NCBI RefSeq assembly: GCF_001039355.2
Contig: NW_019775632.1
Coordinates: 1 to 64,000, forward strand
Direction: 5' to 3'
Length of the DNA: 64,000 bases
Source: Lingula anatina
Taxonomy: Eukaryota > Brachiopoda > Lingulata > Lingulida > Lingulidae
This document shows, in pieces, positions 40,452 through 52,160 of this stretch (its first letter is position 1; each line of letters starts with the position of its first letter). The position numbers were made by a program, and so were the translations under genes. The notes below the pieces were generated by a model. That model was not told where the DNA came from, ran no database searches, and saw nothing but the letters and a program-made list of their open reading frames with translations.

Positions 40452-43400
40452 GTATGCTATAAAATTATGTAACATTTCAGGAAAATGTAAATGTCCGGAC
40501 ATTTTACTCAGAAAAAAGAAGCCCGAGGCAGAAAGAACATTCTGTTGTTTTACGTAACAACCGGGAGAACATTTTGTTAATTACACCTAATTCATGGTCA
40601 AATTAGTCTTTTTATCACCGTGTGTCATAATCATGGGAAATTACTCAGTCATTGCTTTAAAGCAATATTAATGCCTCATTTATTATACATTATGGTCAGT
40701 GAATTTATTTAATAAACATAAATATTAATAGAATTGAAATAATTGGTTGAGGTTGTTTTTTTTAGTGTTTATAAATTCACCTGGCACCAAAACCATGTCT
40801 CAAAATATAGTAAAAACACCTTTAATGAAATTAATAACGCCTAGAGCAACTTCGAAGTCGGTCGTGAAAGCAGTCACTAAGAAATAAGAACATGCTGACT
40901 CTGTGGAACAAAAGAACTCAACAGCTGCCTATTTTTGGCTGGCAAAGAAGTGGCTAGAAGGAGCAATGACCAGCATGACAACTACGGCAACAAACGGCAA
41001 AAATATCATTTCCAGTAAGAAAAAAAATAAAGAATTAAGTGAACAGTTATGAAAAATGTTCGTTTGTTCGGGGCTTGAGCCCACGCAATGCTGAAAAAGC
41101 CGACGGTTCGCTGAAAGAAGTTATTCACGTGAAATGCGCATCGGATTTACAATGTGGAAAATATGTCATTATTACTGATTAATCAAGCAACCTACTCAGT
41201 TGACGTAGGTTTTTTTTTCATGCCGGGTGTATCGACAAGTAAAGGCAGTTAGAGGTAAAAGCGGGGCGGGGAAGACACAAAAACAGTCATTAGGCGCACA
41301 AGACCTATTGTCCTTGCGACCACTCTTAGCAGTGTGTGACAAGACCGTGAAGAAAAAGCACAGAAGTAATGCAGGTTATTTGTTAATATTGTAGGAGACA
41401 TCAGTTTCACATCCTCTGACAAACATATTACCCGCCCAGCATAAAAACGGCAAACTCAGTCTCAGATGGTGTAGTTTACAACTTGAATGGAGATGAAAAA
41501 ACAACCTGTCTCGCTTTCAGTGAACCAGACGAATATTATTGTTCTCAACGAAACAAAACGTTCACGGTCATCAATAACTCAAATATTTTGCAGCACTTTT
41601 CGAGTCAAAAGTCAACGCGCGATATTCCATTTCACGGTGGGAATTTATTTGTTATTAAACACTCAAATTGGATTGAGTTTAGCAAATTTCAAATATGGAT
41701 TACCGTTTTGAATTTGAAATGCGTCTCTGAAAAGAGATCTTCATAGACTAAGATTTAAACGGTCTTTAAAATGTTTAATTTTAAAGCGAAAATTTACTCA
41801 AATTTCAATACCATTGTAAGTTAAATAGTCGCTTGTATTTGTCCTCGCTTGCCTATCCCCTAGCTCCTAACAGCGGACAATACCGAGTGTTGACACATTA
41901 GATCTAACATTAGCACGGCTAGGGCTGGCATGACAATCATTTCACAAAGCCAGTGCATTAACTGGCTTGCTTGTGATTTGACGCTGTCACTTCTCTGTGG
42001 ATTTTACATGTCTGTTATGCGTTCCTGGGTCTGACTTTTACATGTGTAAATTTGCTTTTTGCTCTTTTCTTAAAGTATAGGGAACAAAGACTCCTACTGA
42101 ACGCTGCCTGACACCGCGGGAAACAATGGCCAAAGGTTTTTAAGAATCACGAAAAAGGTTATTTGAAATACGAGTTACAAAAGATTTTAAGGGAAATGAA
42201 AAAGAATCGATAACGTATACCAAAGTAAAAAATTAGAGCACTCTAATTCGCAATTTTATTTTAAAAAATTAATTAACTGTCATTATTTCGAGAATGCAGT
42301 GAAGTGTTGTGAATTTTATTTAACTAAGAGCGTTTTTGGCAACGAAGAAAATGCTGTATATTCAAGAGTGAAACGGCTACACGATAGGATAAAAACACAA
42401 AGTAAACCTATTCTTTGCGTGTATTAATAACATTAAATGGCGGATTAGGAGGCAAAGGATCTGGGAGTCTTTGTTCTGAAAATATGATCATATTATATAT
42501 AAGAATGTTTTTAAAATATTCATTCTCCCTTGCTAAGAGATTCTTTCTCCCCTGTTTCAAAAGTTCGCCTCACAGAATTCATTATCAAATCTAAATAACA
42601 TTCGCTCATTTTGCATTCCTCGTCTCTGCTGTGGTCGCAGAGTGACCTGCTGTTTATACAAAGATTTTATGTCCCCATTCTTTTCAGACAAGATGATTTG
42701 TGGGTAAACGACGGGATCGAATTGCAGATCAGCTCACCCGAACACAAAATTCAGTTTTTTTTCCACTTCTTTCCAACAGACCGCATCCTTTAATATCACC
42801 TCCCTGAGGGGCAGTTATAAGGACGGGGCTCACAGGAGGTCGTTGGCGTTGCTAACATGCTCGCTCTGTTAAAACTGAGGAGTATACATCTCTCAGTAGC
42901 TGAGGAAATATCATGGAAATGAAACTGTCAGAAATTAAGATATTTACTATGATGTGTAAAATGCGTCGCACTTCACGGGGAACACGAATCCTTTAAAGGG
43001 CATTTATCTGTTAAATGTGTTACTAAGGACACAATCACAGAAGTAGATCAAAGTGACGATATTCGACACAATGGGACAAACTTGAAATTCAGGGTACACG
43101 AAAAGGGGTGGTGGTGTATGGGGCGGGAATGGCTTCCGTCCCGCTTTTTTCAACTCTGGGATAACGTTACTTAATGGCACCCATCAATCATCCCGTAGAG
43201 CTCGTTTGTGTGTGCCTCAGATCGTTCTCTCTTAACGTAAGACTTTTTAAGTCCCACTAATACTCATCAATAGTTTTCCTAAAATATTTTCAGTTGACGC
43301 AGTTTTATATAATAACTGAATAGGAGAAACACATTACCACAAACATGATAACAGCACAAGTTTTCAATCTAAAATGGCGGCTTCTTTCATCGAACCACCT

Positions 43401-43937
43401 TTATATTTCATAATATCCCGACCAAACTCTATATAAAATAAGGTTTGGGTTTAGGTTTGGTCTTCCTTTGTTTGAGGCCTATTCCGTTCCAGTGTAAATT
43501 TTATTATAGTTCCCCCATGTTTTAATTCTTCCCCAGCTGCTGTAAAATGCGCATTCGTCTCTTATAATGTATCAATGCAACTGTTTGCTTCACAACTCTC
43601 GGGTTACAAGAAAGTCATTTTCCAAGTTTAGGTTGTCATTATCTATTCATTACCTGATAGCAAGGAAACCTGAGACGGCACTCTTACCGTTGAAATACTA
43701 AGTCCCGTCTACAGTATCTTAAATCATTGCAAATTAAGTATCGGAAGATCGTAAATACGGCACATAAGTAACGTCAGTCCACGTTTTAGGTCCAAATAAT
43801 GAATTGCGATTGACAGTGTGGCAATTAGAAGGCATAAGATTCAGTCAGGCTTAGAGGTTTTAACAAAGAAATATAACATCACATTTACGTCAAAGACATT
43901 CATCTTCTCCTCCGACTTCATTGCCCTCCCCTACAGG
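40449..43937. other. Gene-free downstream sequence, nothing recognised
   Basis: No supported gene. Open frames near 41483-41746 overlap each other in two frames and carry no recognisable domain. Confidence 0.4.
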
Positions 43938-44063
43938 TGTTAAATTATGGGTTGCGGCCATAACCTGCAATGTCAAAGGTCCGCTTGGCACAAATGACCA
44001 TCGCCAGTCTGAAGACCATAGATACCCTGGACGCAGGCCCTGGACATTCTGTGTGGACAAGAC
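43938..44063 (+). other. Exon-like island of unknown identity
   Basis: A pyrimidine-rich tract ending CCCTCCCCTACAG precedes the island, and a good donor, GTGAGT, follows at 44067. Between them the sequence is clearly richer in G and C than its surroundings. One plus frame is open across it (beginning VKLWVAAITCNVKG and including YPGRRPWTFC), and a second starts at an ATG at 43970. Frames on the minus strand are also open. I recognise no domain and could not find partner exons, so it may be a lone exon of an unrecognised gene, a non-coding RNA exon, or a conserved regulatory element. The exact 3' edge is uncertain by a few bases. Confidence 0.25.
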
Positions 44064-46789
44064 AAAGTGAGTGCGTTTTTGATAATGACCATGGGGGCCA
44101 CACTAACATTACAATCATTAGTCCCTGGGGCAGTGTACCTCAGCGCTTGGATGGAGGGAAGGAAATGACAATTTTAGTGCAAAGCTTGGTATTTTCAGTG
44201 AAATTTGTGGTCTGTGAGTTTTATATGTTTTTAAAAGTATTTTCTTTTCAAAATTATTTCATATCTTTGCAAGAGGACTGTGGCGAATAAAAGGTGAAAA
44301 AGTATATTTCAGGTGTTGTTATTGATTTTTTAAAAATATAATTGCTGTTGTTTATTTATTTATTTTATTTATTTACGTGAAGGAGTGTCACAAAAAGTAC
44401 GTTTTCACTCACGTCAAAAAATATACACGCCAAATTAAACAAGTGGTAGAAGAGAGTCAGACTGAGAGGGTTCACTGCAGGCGACAAAAATAACTCTATT
44501 ATCTCTCAGTGAGTTTGATCCTGAGCTACTTACGTGATATTTTGGCCAGTTCGCCGACAAGGGATCAATTTTCTTCGACCATGGGACCCCACACGCGTTG
44601 TCGCGTCTCGGGATATTTAATCTGAGAGCGGAGCACACCTCAATCTCTAGGTCATTATCGACAGAGAATAGACTAATTACCCAAAGCTTGAAACTACAAT
44701 GAGATGGGGAACGAAATCACCCAGCGTTTAGAGAAAAACTTTTATGGCGCTGGGATATGTCTCGACGTCACAATGCGAGGAGATCTTGGTTTAATAAATC
44801 AAAGTTTAACTACTTTGTCAACGATATGGTGCGTTCGTGATGTTGTGACAAACAGAGAGAAAAAAACTAGTTTTTATGTCCATAGTTGGAATTTGATACA
44901 GAAAACACTCCTTTATATGTAAAAATTCAACAAAGAATGTATGCGCGGCTACTTAAACTGCAATGAAAAAAATACATTTCAGTACAGAGTGCGTTATAAG
45001 AACAGCGACCTGATTGTATCATGAAACACTAGGTCACGTGCTTCCCTTTATTCCTGTAGTTGATAGGGAATTGGAATTAAAGGCGATGTTTCTGGGGCAA
45101 GAGCCTTACAACATGAAAACGAAACGCACAATTAAATTAAAATGAAAAATACTCAGTGAATTACAAGATGAACAATAATTATTTACGGCCAGTCTTCCCA
45201 TTCCATATTAAATTTATGCCGCACGTAAAGCGTCGATGACAGAAAACAGATACACTATGTTTTAAACAAATTGTCTTCAGTTGGGATGTCTGTTTCTACA
45301 AATTACTAAAATTACCAAATTAATGCTAAGTGGTTAGCCCACCTAAGTCGAGAGATGAGATAAGGGTGGAGCTCAAAGCGAGATAATTGTTTATTATATT
45401 CGCGATCAAAACCACTCTTATTCTTATCGGAGGGGTAGGTTTATATATATCTTAATATTCAAGGATAATTCATAGCGTGGTGTTGGTTTTACCATACAGT
45501 CTTGAGTCCAGCGATATGAAACCTTGAACCCACCGTCTACCGTCTACTGTCTTTCCTTTCGGCAAGCACGGTTTCTTTTTATGTAACATTACCATCCCAT
45601 ACATAAAGTTTCATTGGCAGACCCTCATTACACGGGGGCCCCTGGATGTGCACGTACAAAAGACACTGAGAAATCGGGCGGTAAGTAATAGGCTGGGGTT
45701 TGTTATGTCATTGTATATGATGCCATCCACGTCTGAACAATATCTGTCTTCATGTTCAATCAAAACGAATATGGCCACAGTAGTAATTACATGTACGTAG
45801 AGATCGTGAGAATGCTGTGCAAAAAAGAAGCGACACCCACTCGGCAACTTTAAAAATAAGCAACGCATTTTTTGGCCCAAGAAAACTTTAAGTTAAAAAA
45901 AAAACACGAAATTTACTTGAAGTATGATTCTCTATACTACTTTTATAAGTGACTAGTGAGTTGATTTATGTTCCCAATGAAGTGCTCAATCATAACGCGA
46001 AATTAACTGCAGATATATAAGATATAGATATATATTTCATTCAGTTGAAAATTAGTAATTGTGTCTGTGATCTCTGGTGCTATGGGACATAAAGAGACTA
46101 ATAACCTGAGTTTAAATGTAAGGTTAATACTCATATACGATGCAGAGTACTGCAGTTAATTGCTTAACTAATTTATAATTTCCTGAATAACAAACAAGTA
46201 ATGAAAAAATGGCGATAGTCACATTCCGTAATACATGATTATCAGTGGATTAGAATGAAGGGAAATTTTATCTTCCACCTCAATTGCTTTTGATGCGATA
46301 ATCTAATTCACCGGGCTAAGTAGAAAAGATCATTAATAATCCCATTTCCTCCGTAATATAACAAAAGCGCTATCCTGTGATACCGACAAGGGAAAATTAG
46401 AGGAAAACGTTGTCATTCCCAATCAGATCATTGAAATAATAGAAAAATGCTCAACAACATAATAACTAAACTGCAAAATTGTACGTTTCTGTGTGGTTGT
46501 TGTTGTTGTTGTGTTTTTTTCCGAAGGGCTTGTTATAATGGAAAAAAGAGGAATTAATTTGTTTTCGGTTTAATCATTGTAATAATATACCGCAGTATGA
46601 AAATGTTTCAATTTAAGTAATCTAATAAGTGTGCATGGATACGTTATGTGTTCACAACGGTCTTTTAATGGGCTTTGTTATTAGCAAATAAAAGGGATTC
46701 AATGTCCCCCTACACCCGCCTATGTTCGTCCAGCTATGTCGATTGAACATAGTTAAAATACAAGCAGATAATAAAAGCTGATGTCAAAA
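44064..46789. other. Gene-free downstream sequence, nothing recognised
   Basis: AT-rich, with no supported gene or RNA. Confidence 0.4.
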
Positions 46790-47560
46790 AATCCTTTCTC
46801 TCGCAATAACGTTGTCTGCCGTCACACGGGCATTGGTAGCGAATTAACCGGCGTGTGTAGGATGAATTGGAGACGAAATGAAATGTGAACTTTATCCGGG
46901 ATCAGATGCAAAAATTGCGGACTCGGCACAGGTATCATTTCCGAACTCGTAATTGCAATCCAGAATTAATGATCACTGTGGAATTGATATGTCTTGGGGA
47001 AGACCAGAGCGCACACTTGGCATGCGATAGAGAACGCTTTGCTATGCCACGTTTGGTCACAGAAATCCAGATTCCTTGACAACGGTTATAAGAGACACGG
47101 TTTAATTGATGGATAGTATAACTCTCAGGTGCAAAATTCATGTTACTATCAAATGAGATCGATTCAAGGCCTCACGAGATGGAAAGATATAGAAGAAAGC
47201 CGCGTTGTTTTTGCCGAAATATGATCTTGATCTCATGTCGATTGCAGAAAGATGTTGTCGATTCCACGTGAAATGAAGGCACAATCATTCAATGAGCTCT
47301 GGCGTTTTCCTACCCTCCGTGATGTCTGACTGCAAGACTAATGAATAAAACCTTTTGTTCAAATTATTAAATGTGAAAGTCTATACACCGGCCTTTCACA
47401 TATTGTAATTAAAAGACTATCGTTCGCCGTCAGCTGCCTAGGATATGGATTGCGCCTTCATCATTGCTGATATTTTTTCATCCAGCGAAATCGACACCGG
47501 ATTGGGTTTTATGCATTGACGTGCACGAGACGATCGGATCAAAATGATTATATCTCAAAA
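46790..47560. other. Candidate conserved non-coding island
   Basis: This interval is more balanced in composition than the flanks, lacks simple repeats and contains homeodomain-type ATTA/TAAT cores, for example near 46963. Its position 14 kb downstream of SIX1/2 would suit a distal enhancer. This is texture-based inference. Confidence 0.25.
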
Positions 47561-49035
47561 CTTCTATCCTTTAAAAAGCAAGAAATATTCGAGTGATATG
47601 TCATTAATCAAACGAAACGTACACTGCTTTAATTTCAAAGTACAAATCTCCATAGATCGTTTGATTATGGAGTTAGTAGCGGTTTTCATCAATAACGCAT
47701 TGTAAGCTATCCATTGGTAAAACACCGCCTCGACACCTTGTCAGATGCATGGCTGTGTACTTTTTCATTTATTTCACGAAATTTTGAGTGTTGAATAATG
47801 ATATCATATTGTATTTTAATACCTTGTAAGTGACACTCGGTTTTGCGTTGAGGCACAATCATAAATACACTGTATATGGAAAAATTGCAAGCTATGTAGG
47901 CGATCTTTTGGCAGGCTATTAAAGCAATGGTAGACAGTTAAAGCAAGATGTTATTTCTCCAACCTTTTTTAAATTTAAGAAGCTTGAAAAATACTCAGTA
48001 GAATTGAAGTCTTTAAAAAATCAGTGCTTGATAAGGTTCAACGTCTTATTTCAAATTTACATTAACGTCTGGTAACATATGCCCTAACTGTTTACGACGA
48101 GAGGGTATATAAGAATGAACATTGTGATTATCTTCAAAAAGATTACGTAAATTTCAGCTGTTTTATGCGACGTCCTCATCGACTTTTGCGCATTGGATTC
48201 GTAGGTGTTCTATATAATTTGAGAGTTGTAATATTCTCTATCGATTTCGCCATAGCAATGGTCAGAGCGATTCGCAACTAGACTATTTCAAGAACCTATA
48301 AACATTCATTAATTCTGATATTTTATATAACCAGATATCACAAAATTGAATGTTAAAGATGTAGACCCCAATTGCCGTTCAGCTCGCTCTTTCCTACCTG
48401 TATGATAAATAAACTGCTTCTGGAACTGCACGTCTGTAGTGCGAATCAAGAGCAGAATATTTCCTATTGCAAACAAACTCCAAACTAGGTTTTGATAACT
48501 GTGTATGCTATATTCAAAGTGTAACTCAGTTCATATGGTTTGGATTTTGATAGTCATCAGCACATAAATAACCAACCTGCACCTTCTGATGTATGAATCA
48601 GAATGACGGACACTTTTTAAAAATTGAACCAGCAGAACAGAAAATGATAACAATGATCACAACAGTAATTTAAAATCAAACTGATAAATTGAAAAACACT
48701 GAGATCATTATTTGAAATGCTTTAATCGCTGGAATTAATGAAGACGTACGATAAATGTTTCTGATTAGAAAAAAATTAAATTTGGTACATTCGCTACTGT
48801 TTCCGACTTTCTATTAACGTGCAGAGGACCTGTGAGTCAATTGGTCTACAACTTTTTCGCCTAACAAAATAAATATATTCCGCCTGGAGCCGTTGCAAAT
48901 TTTTGTTACTAGTTTTTGGACGTGAAGTTGAAGTCTTGACTCTTCCTTGTTGATTGTCGTGCATTTTCTTTATTCTCTTTGTATTATGCTTCCCGGACTG
49001 AAATGCAAAGAAAAAATTATAATTAAAACTTAAAA
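47561..49035. other. Gene-free sequence, nothing recognised
   Basis: AT-rich, with no supported feature. Confidence 0.4.
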
Positions 49036-49053
49036 GTGTGTGTGTGTGTGTGT

Positions 49054-49093
<40 letters not shown>
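49036..49093. repeat. (GT)n-CT-(GA)n compound microsatellite
   Basis: About nine GT units pass through GTCTGAGA into about nineteen GA units. The junction is identical, in inverted orientation, to that of the tract at 52087-52146. Confidence 0.95.
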
Positions 49094-49096
<3 letters not shown>

Positions 49097-49786
49097 ACGA
49101 GGTACAGTTACAGTGACAAGAAGGAGCATAATGAATGTCTCTCCAATACATTAGAAATAAAATATGAAAAGGAAAACGATACAATAATGGCGGTCTATTT
49201 ATAAGTACTGTGGCGGATACATTTGTGACCGCATATATGGACACAAAAACCAGTTCACAGGAAAAAGCCACGTATTCCAGTCTCATGAAACTCACTGTCT
49301 GTCAACACGAAATCTTATACAACTTCAAGTCATTCCAGTGTAAATGAACAACAATGTCGGGTAGCTCCTTCCTTCTTGTCAAACAAAAATGCGAATGCCT
49401 GTCCTAATACCCCTTTAGAAATGTCGTCTCTGATGTCAAACCAAATTCTGGCTCTAAGTGTTCCATTGAAAATGATGACTCAATATATTTTTTATGATAT
49501 CGCTGAATGTTGATTTAACATTCTTTTAAGTGGATATCGTTTCATTAGTTTAAATGACAATTGAATGGAAAACATAACCTACATCAGTTCAGCATTTTAA
49601 ATACCCAGAAATCAATTTCTTCCAAGGAGGTCCATACTACACATGATAATGCAGAGTTATACTGTAGTATCACACATTTGTTAAATTTAAATTGTGGGTC
49701 TCGGTCAATATTTCAAACAGAATCGTCAGCGTTGACAATCGTACTTTCAACCATTCAACAGACCTCTATTAAAACTTTCATGGACG

Positions 49787-49789
<3 letters not shown>

Positions 49790-49857
<68 letters not shown>
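49790..49857. repeat. (TA)n microsatellite
   Basis: About 33 TA units with no interruption. It creates an artefactual Tyr-Ile repeat frame, which is not a gene. Confidence 0.97.
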
Positions 49858-49859
<2 letters not shown>

Positions 49860-49924
49860 TTAAATCCTTTATTTTGTGAAAGGAAAATGTTGTCCTAATA
49901 AACCTTGTAAATATTGATGACTTA

Positions 49925-50238
49925 TTAAAGGGATTATAACTCTTTGTATGATATTCTTATTTCACAATAAATACATTTTAAACAACTCAAAGAAATATAA
50001 TTAATTCCATTTTACCACCAAAACAACGGTTATTGCAATTATTCTGGAATCTGTGCTTGTCATCAGACCACCTTCATGGATGGTAATACATGTACCTCGG
50101 CATTAATCTCTTAAGAGATTACTTCAAAAAAAAATTAAGGAAAAAAAACGTACTTACATGAATGTCGAAATAGATTCATTAACCATTGGTAAGTATGGGA
50201 TTTTTTTTAACCAAAACGAACAGTTGTTATCCCTTAAA
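49925..50238. mobile_element. Second copy of the TTAAAGGGAT terminal-repeat element, probably rearranged
   Basis: The first 75 bases (TTAAAGGGATTATAACTC, then TTTCACAATAAA and AAACAACTCA) closely match the reverse complement of the element at 2825-2950. A degenerate right end lies near 50020-50035, and a better right-end sequence (AACAGTTGTTATCCCTTAA) lies at 50218-50236. The interval between them includes a perfect 18-bp palindrome at 50104-50121. It is either a longer member of the family or one copy with a second partial copy next to it. Confidence 0.65.
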
Positions 50239-52083
50239 ATCAATTCTGTAGAGTAACATCACATTCGGGATGGAACTCTTCTTTTCAGTGCTTTTTACAA
50301 AGACACACTTTTTTACCTTCTACAAGTACGTAGTTTTCACAAATTTCAAAAATACGTACTTTTAAATGCATGGTTATTTGCATACTGTTGTCTGTTTTAA
50401 GATTAAAAAAATGGCGTTCTAGCATTCAAATCTTGACTTTTATCCACTCGACACAGGTGCAAAAAGATGTAGACAGGAAAACTAGATGTTCGAGTTTCGA
50501 TTTTTTATTTGCTAAAAAAAAAAGAAAAAAAGAAACAAAATAGAAGTTGTTTATTGTTCTTGAACACGCACTACGAAAGTAAGAGGCGCATGAAAATTAT
50601 ATTCTGCTTTCCTCGAATCAGGGAGGAAACATCGAAGACAAGTTTTCCAATATAATCGCAGGAACCTTATACAAAATCTAAACACCAGATAGATATCACA
50701 TGAGGTTGTAGTATATAAAGGAAATTGTAATGCTCATGCTGGCAAACAATTCCTGTTAATGCCCATAAGGGTGTGCATTGTGATAGCGGTGTGCTAGAAC
50801 TTTTTCTGTAGGAATTTTAATCCCGTTTATGATTAAATCAAACATGTGACAACAAATGCCTTATTCATTCAAACAAGTTTACTCAGTTTACTGCACGAGT
50901 ATTTTAAGAATGCTAATGAGATGCTTTAGTCGAAGTCTTACATGTAGCTGTAGGTCGAACTTTCAAGAAAACAAAATACAAAAGTAGATTGCATTAAAAA
51001 ATTTATCCAAAAAGCAAATTCCAGTGTTTTTTTAATCTTAACTGTTGATGTTTTTAAGAAATTAAAATGAATCCCCATTGGGCATGTTTTTGTCTAACAA
51101 ATCTGAATATAAGCTAAGAGTTGGATTCAAATGCGGTAAAGTACAGTTCATAAACAATGATACTCATTTTCAAAAAGATGTCAGAAATCATGACAAAAAA
51201 TCTATATCTGCTACCGTTTGTTGGTGGATGTTGCAGTTAGAATGCAAAGCGTATTATTTGTCTACATTGAAATCGAATAATCCCTCTGTGTTATTAATTT
51301 CTTCAAATTGGTCTCCTCTGTTGATTAACATTTCTTTTCTTAAGAAACAAAAGATGTGCACACGAACTTCATTAACTCAGGAGCATTTCACGTCTTTATA
51401 ATAATCCAACCAAACAACGTGAAAACTGCAATGGGATTCCTGCATATTAATTGAAATAATTGTCGCAGGTAAAAAACTACCAAGAGAGACATATTATAAT
51501 TAAAAGGAGTTATGCACTGATTGATGATACGAGAAGAGAGAAGAAATCGAAATCTTAAATGTTATAACAGTAAATATGGTGTTAAAATTGTTTACTCATT
51601 TTGTTCGTGGCAATAAAAATTTTCAACATTATGACGACAAAGATCGTGGTAAATTATTATAGAGCAGAAATAAATTATTCCATTGGATGTAGTGCATTAA
51701 TTATGCACGTGACATATTTTTGTAACTTTTACAAACAGATGATTTTAGGATATCACAAAATATTGGGAATGTAAGACATATCCGATAATGAAATTAAAAG
51801 ACGGTCCATTTACAGTCGGGAAACTCTGAAGTCAGGGTTGTTTGAGCGCGAATAATTCGAGTTGACAGCGTTCTTAATAAGTATTGCCTGCAAAGTCAAC
51901 TGTCTACAAAAGACGTGAAGAAGGGATGCAGCTAAAGCTTTGTATTGTGACGTGGTTCTCGTTGGGTGTAAAAAGGATATATTAAAGGTCCCATTGCAGT
52001 CATGGATTGAAATTTTGTTAGATCTTTTGTTTCCTGTGCATTATTATAAGCGGTGAATATTTTGTGTCTGACGTCGCCCTGTT

Positions 52084-52086
<3 letters not shown>
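50239..52086. other. Gene-free sequence, nothing recognised
   Basis: A 107-codon open frame at 51078-51401 has no recognisable domain or splice context and is not called. Otherwise AT-rich and featureless. Confidence 0.4.
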
Positions 52087-52121
<35 letters not shown>

Positions 52122-52160
52122 ACACACACACACACACACACACACAAACACGCGCACACA
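52087..52160. repeat. (CT)n-(CA)n compound microsatellite
   Basis: About sixteen CT units join CAGA and then about a dozen CA units with a decaying tail to 52160. It is the inverted counterpart of 49036-49093. Confidence 0.95.

Noticed and set aside
49561-49863. Open frame ending in a long Tyr-Ile repeat
   Set aside because: The tail is the translated (TA)n microsatellite.
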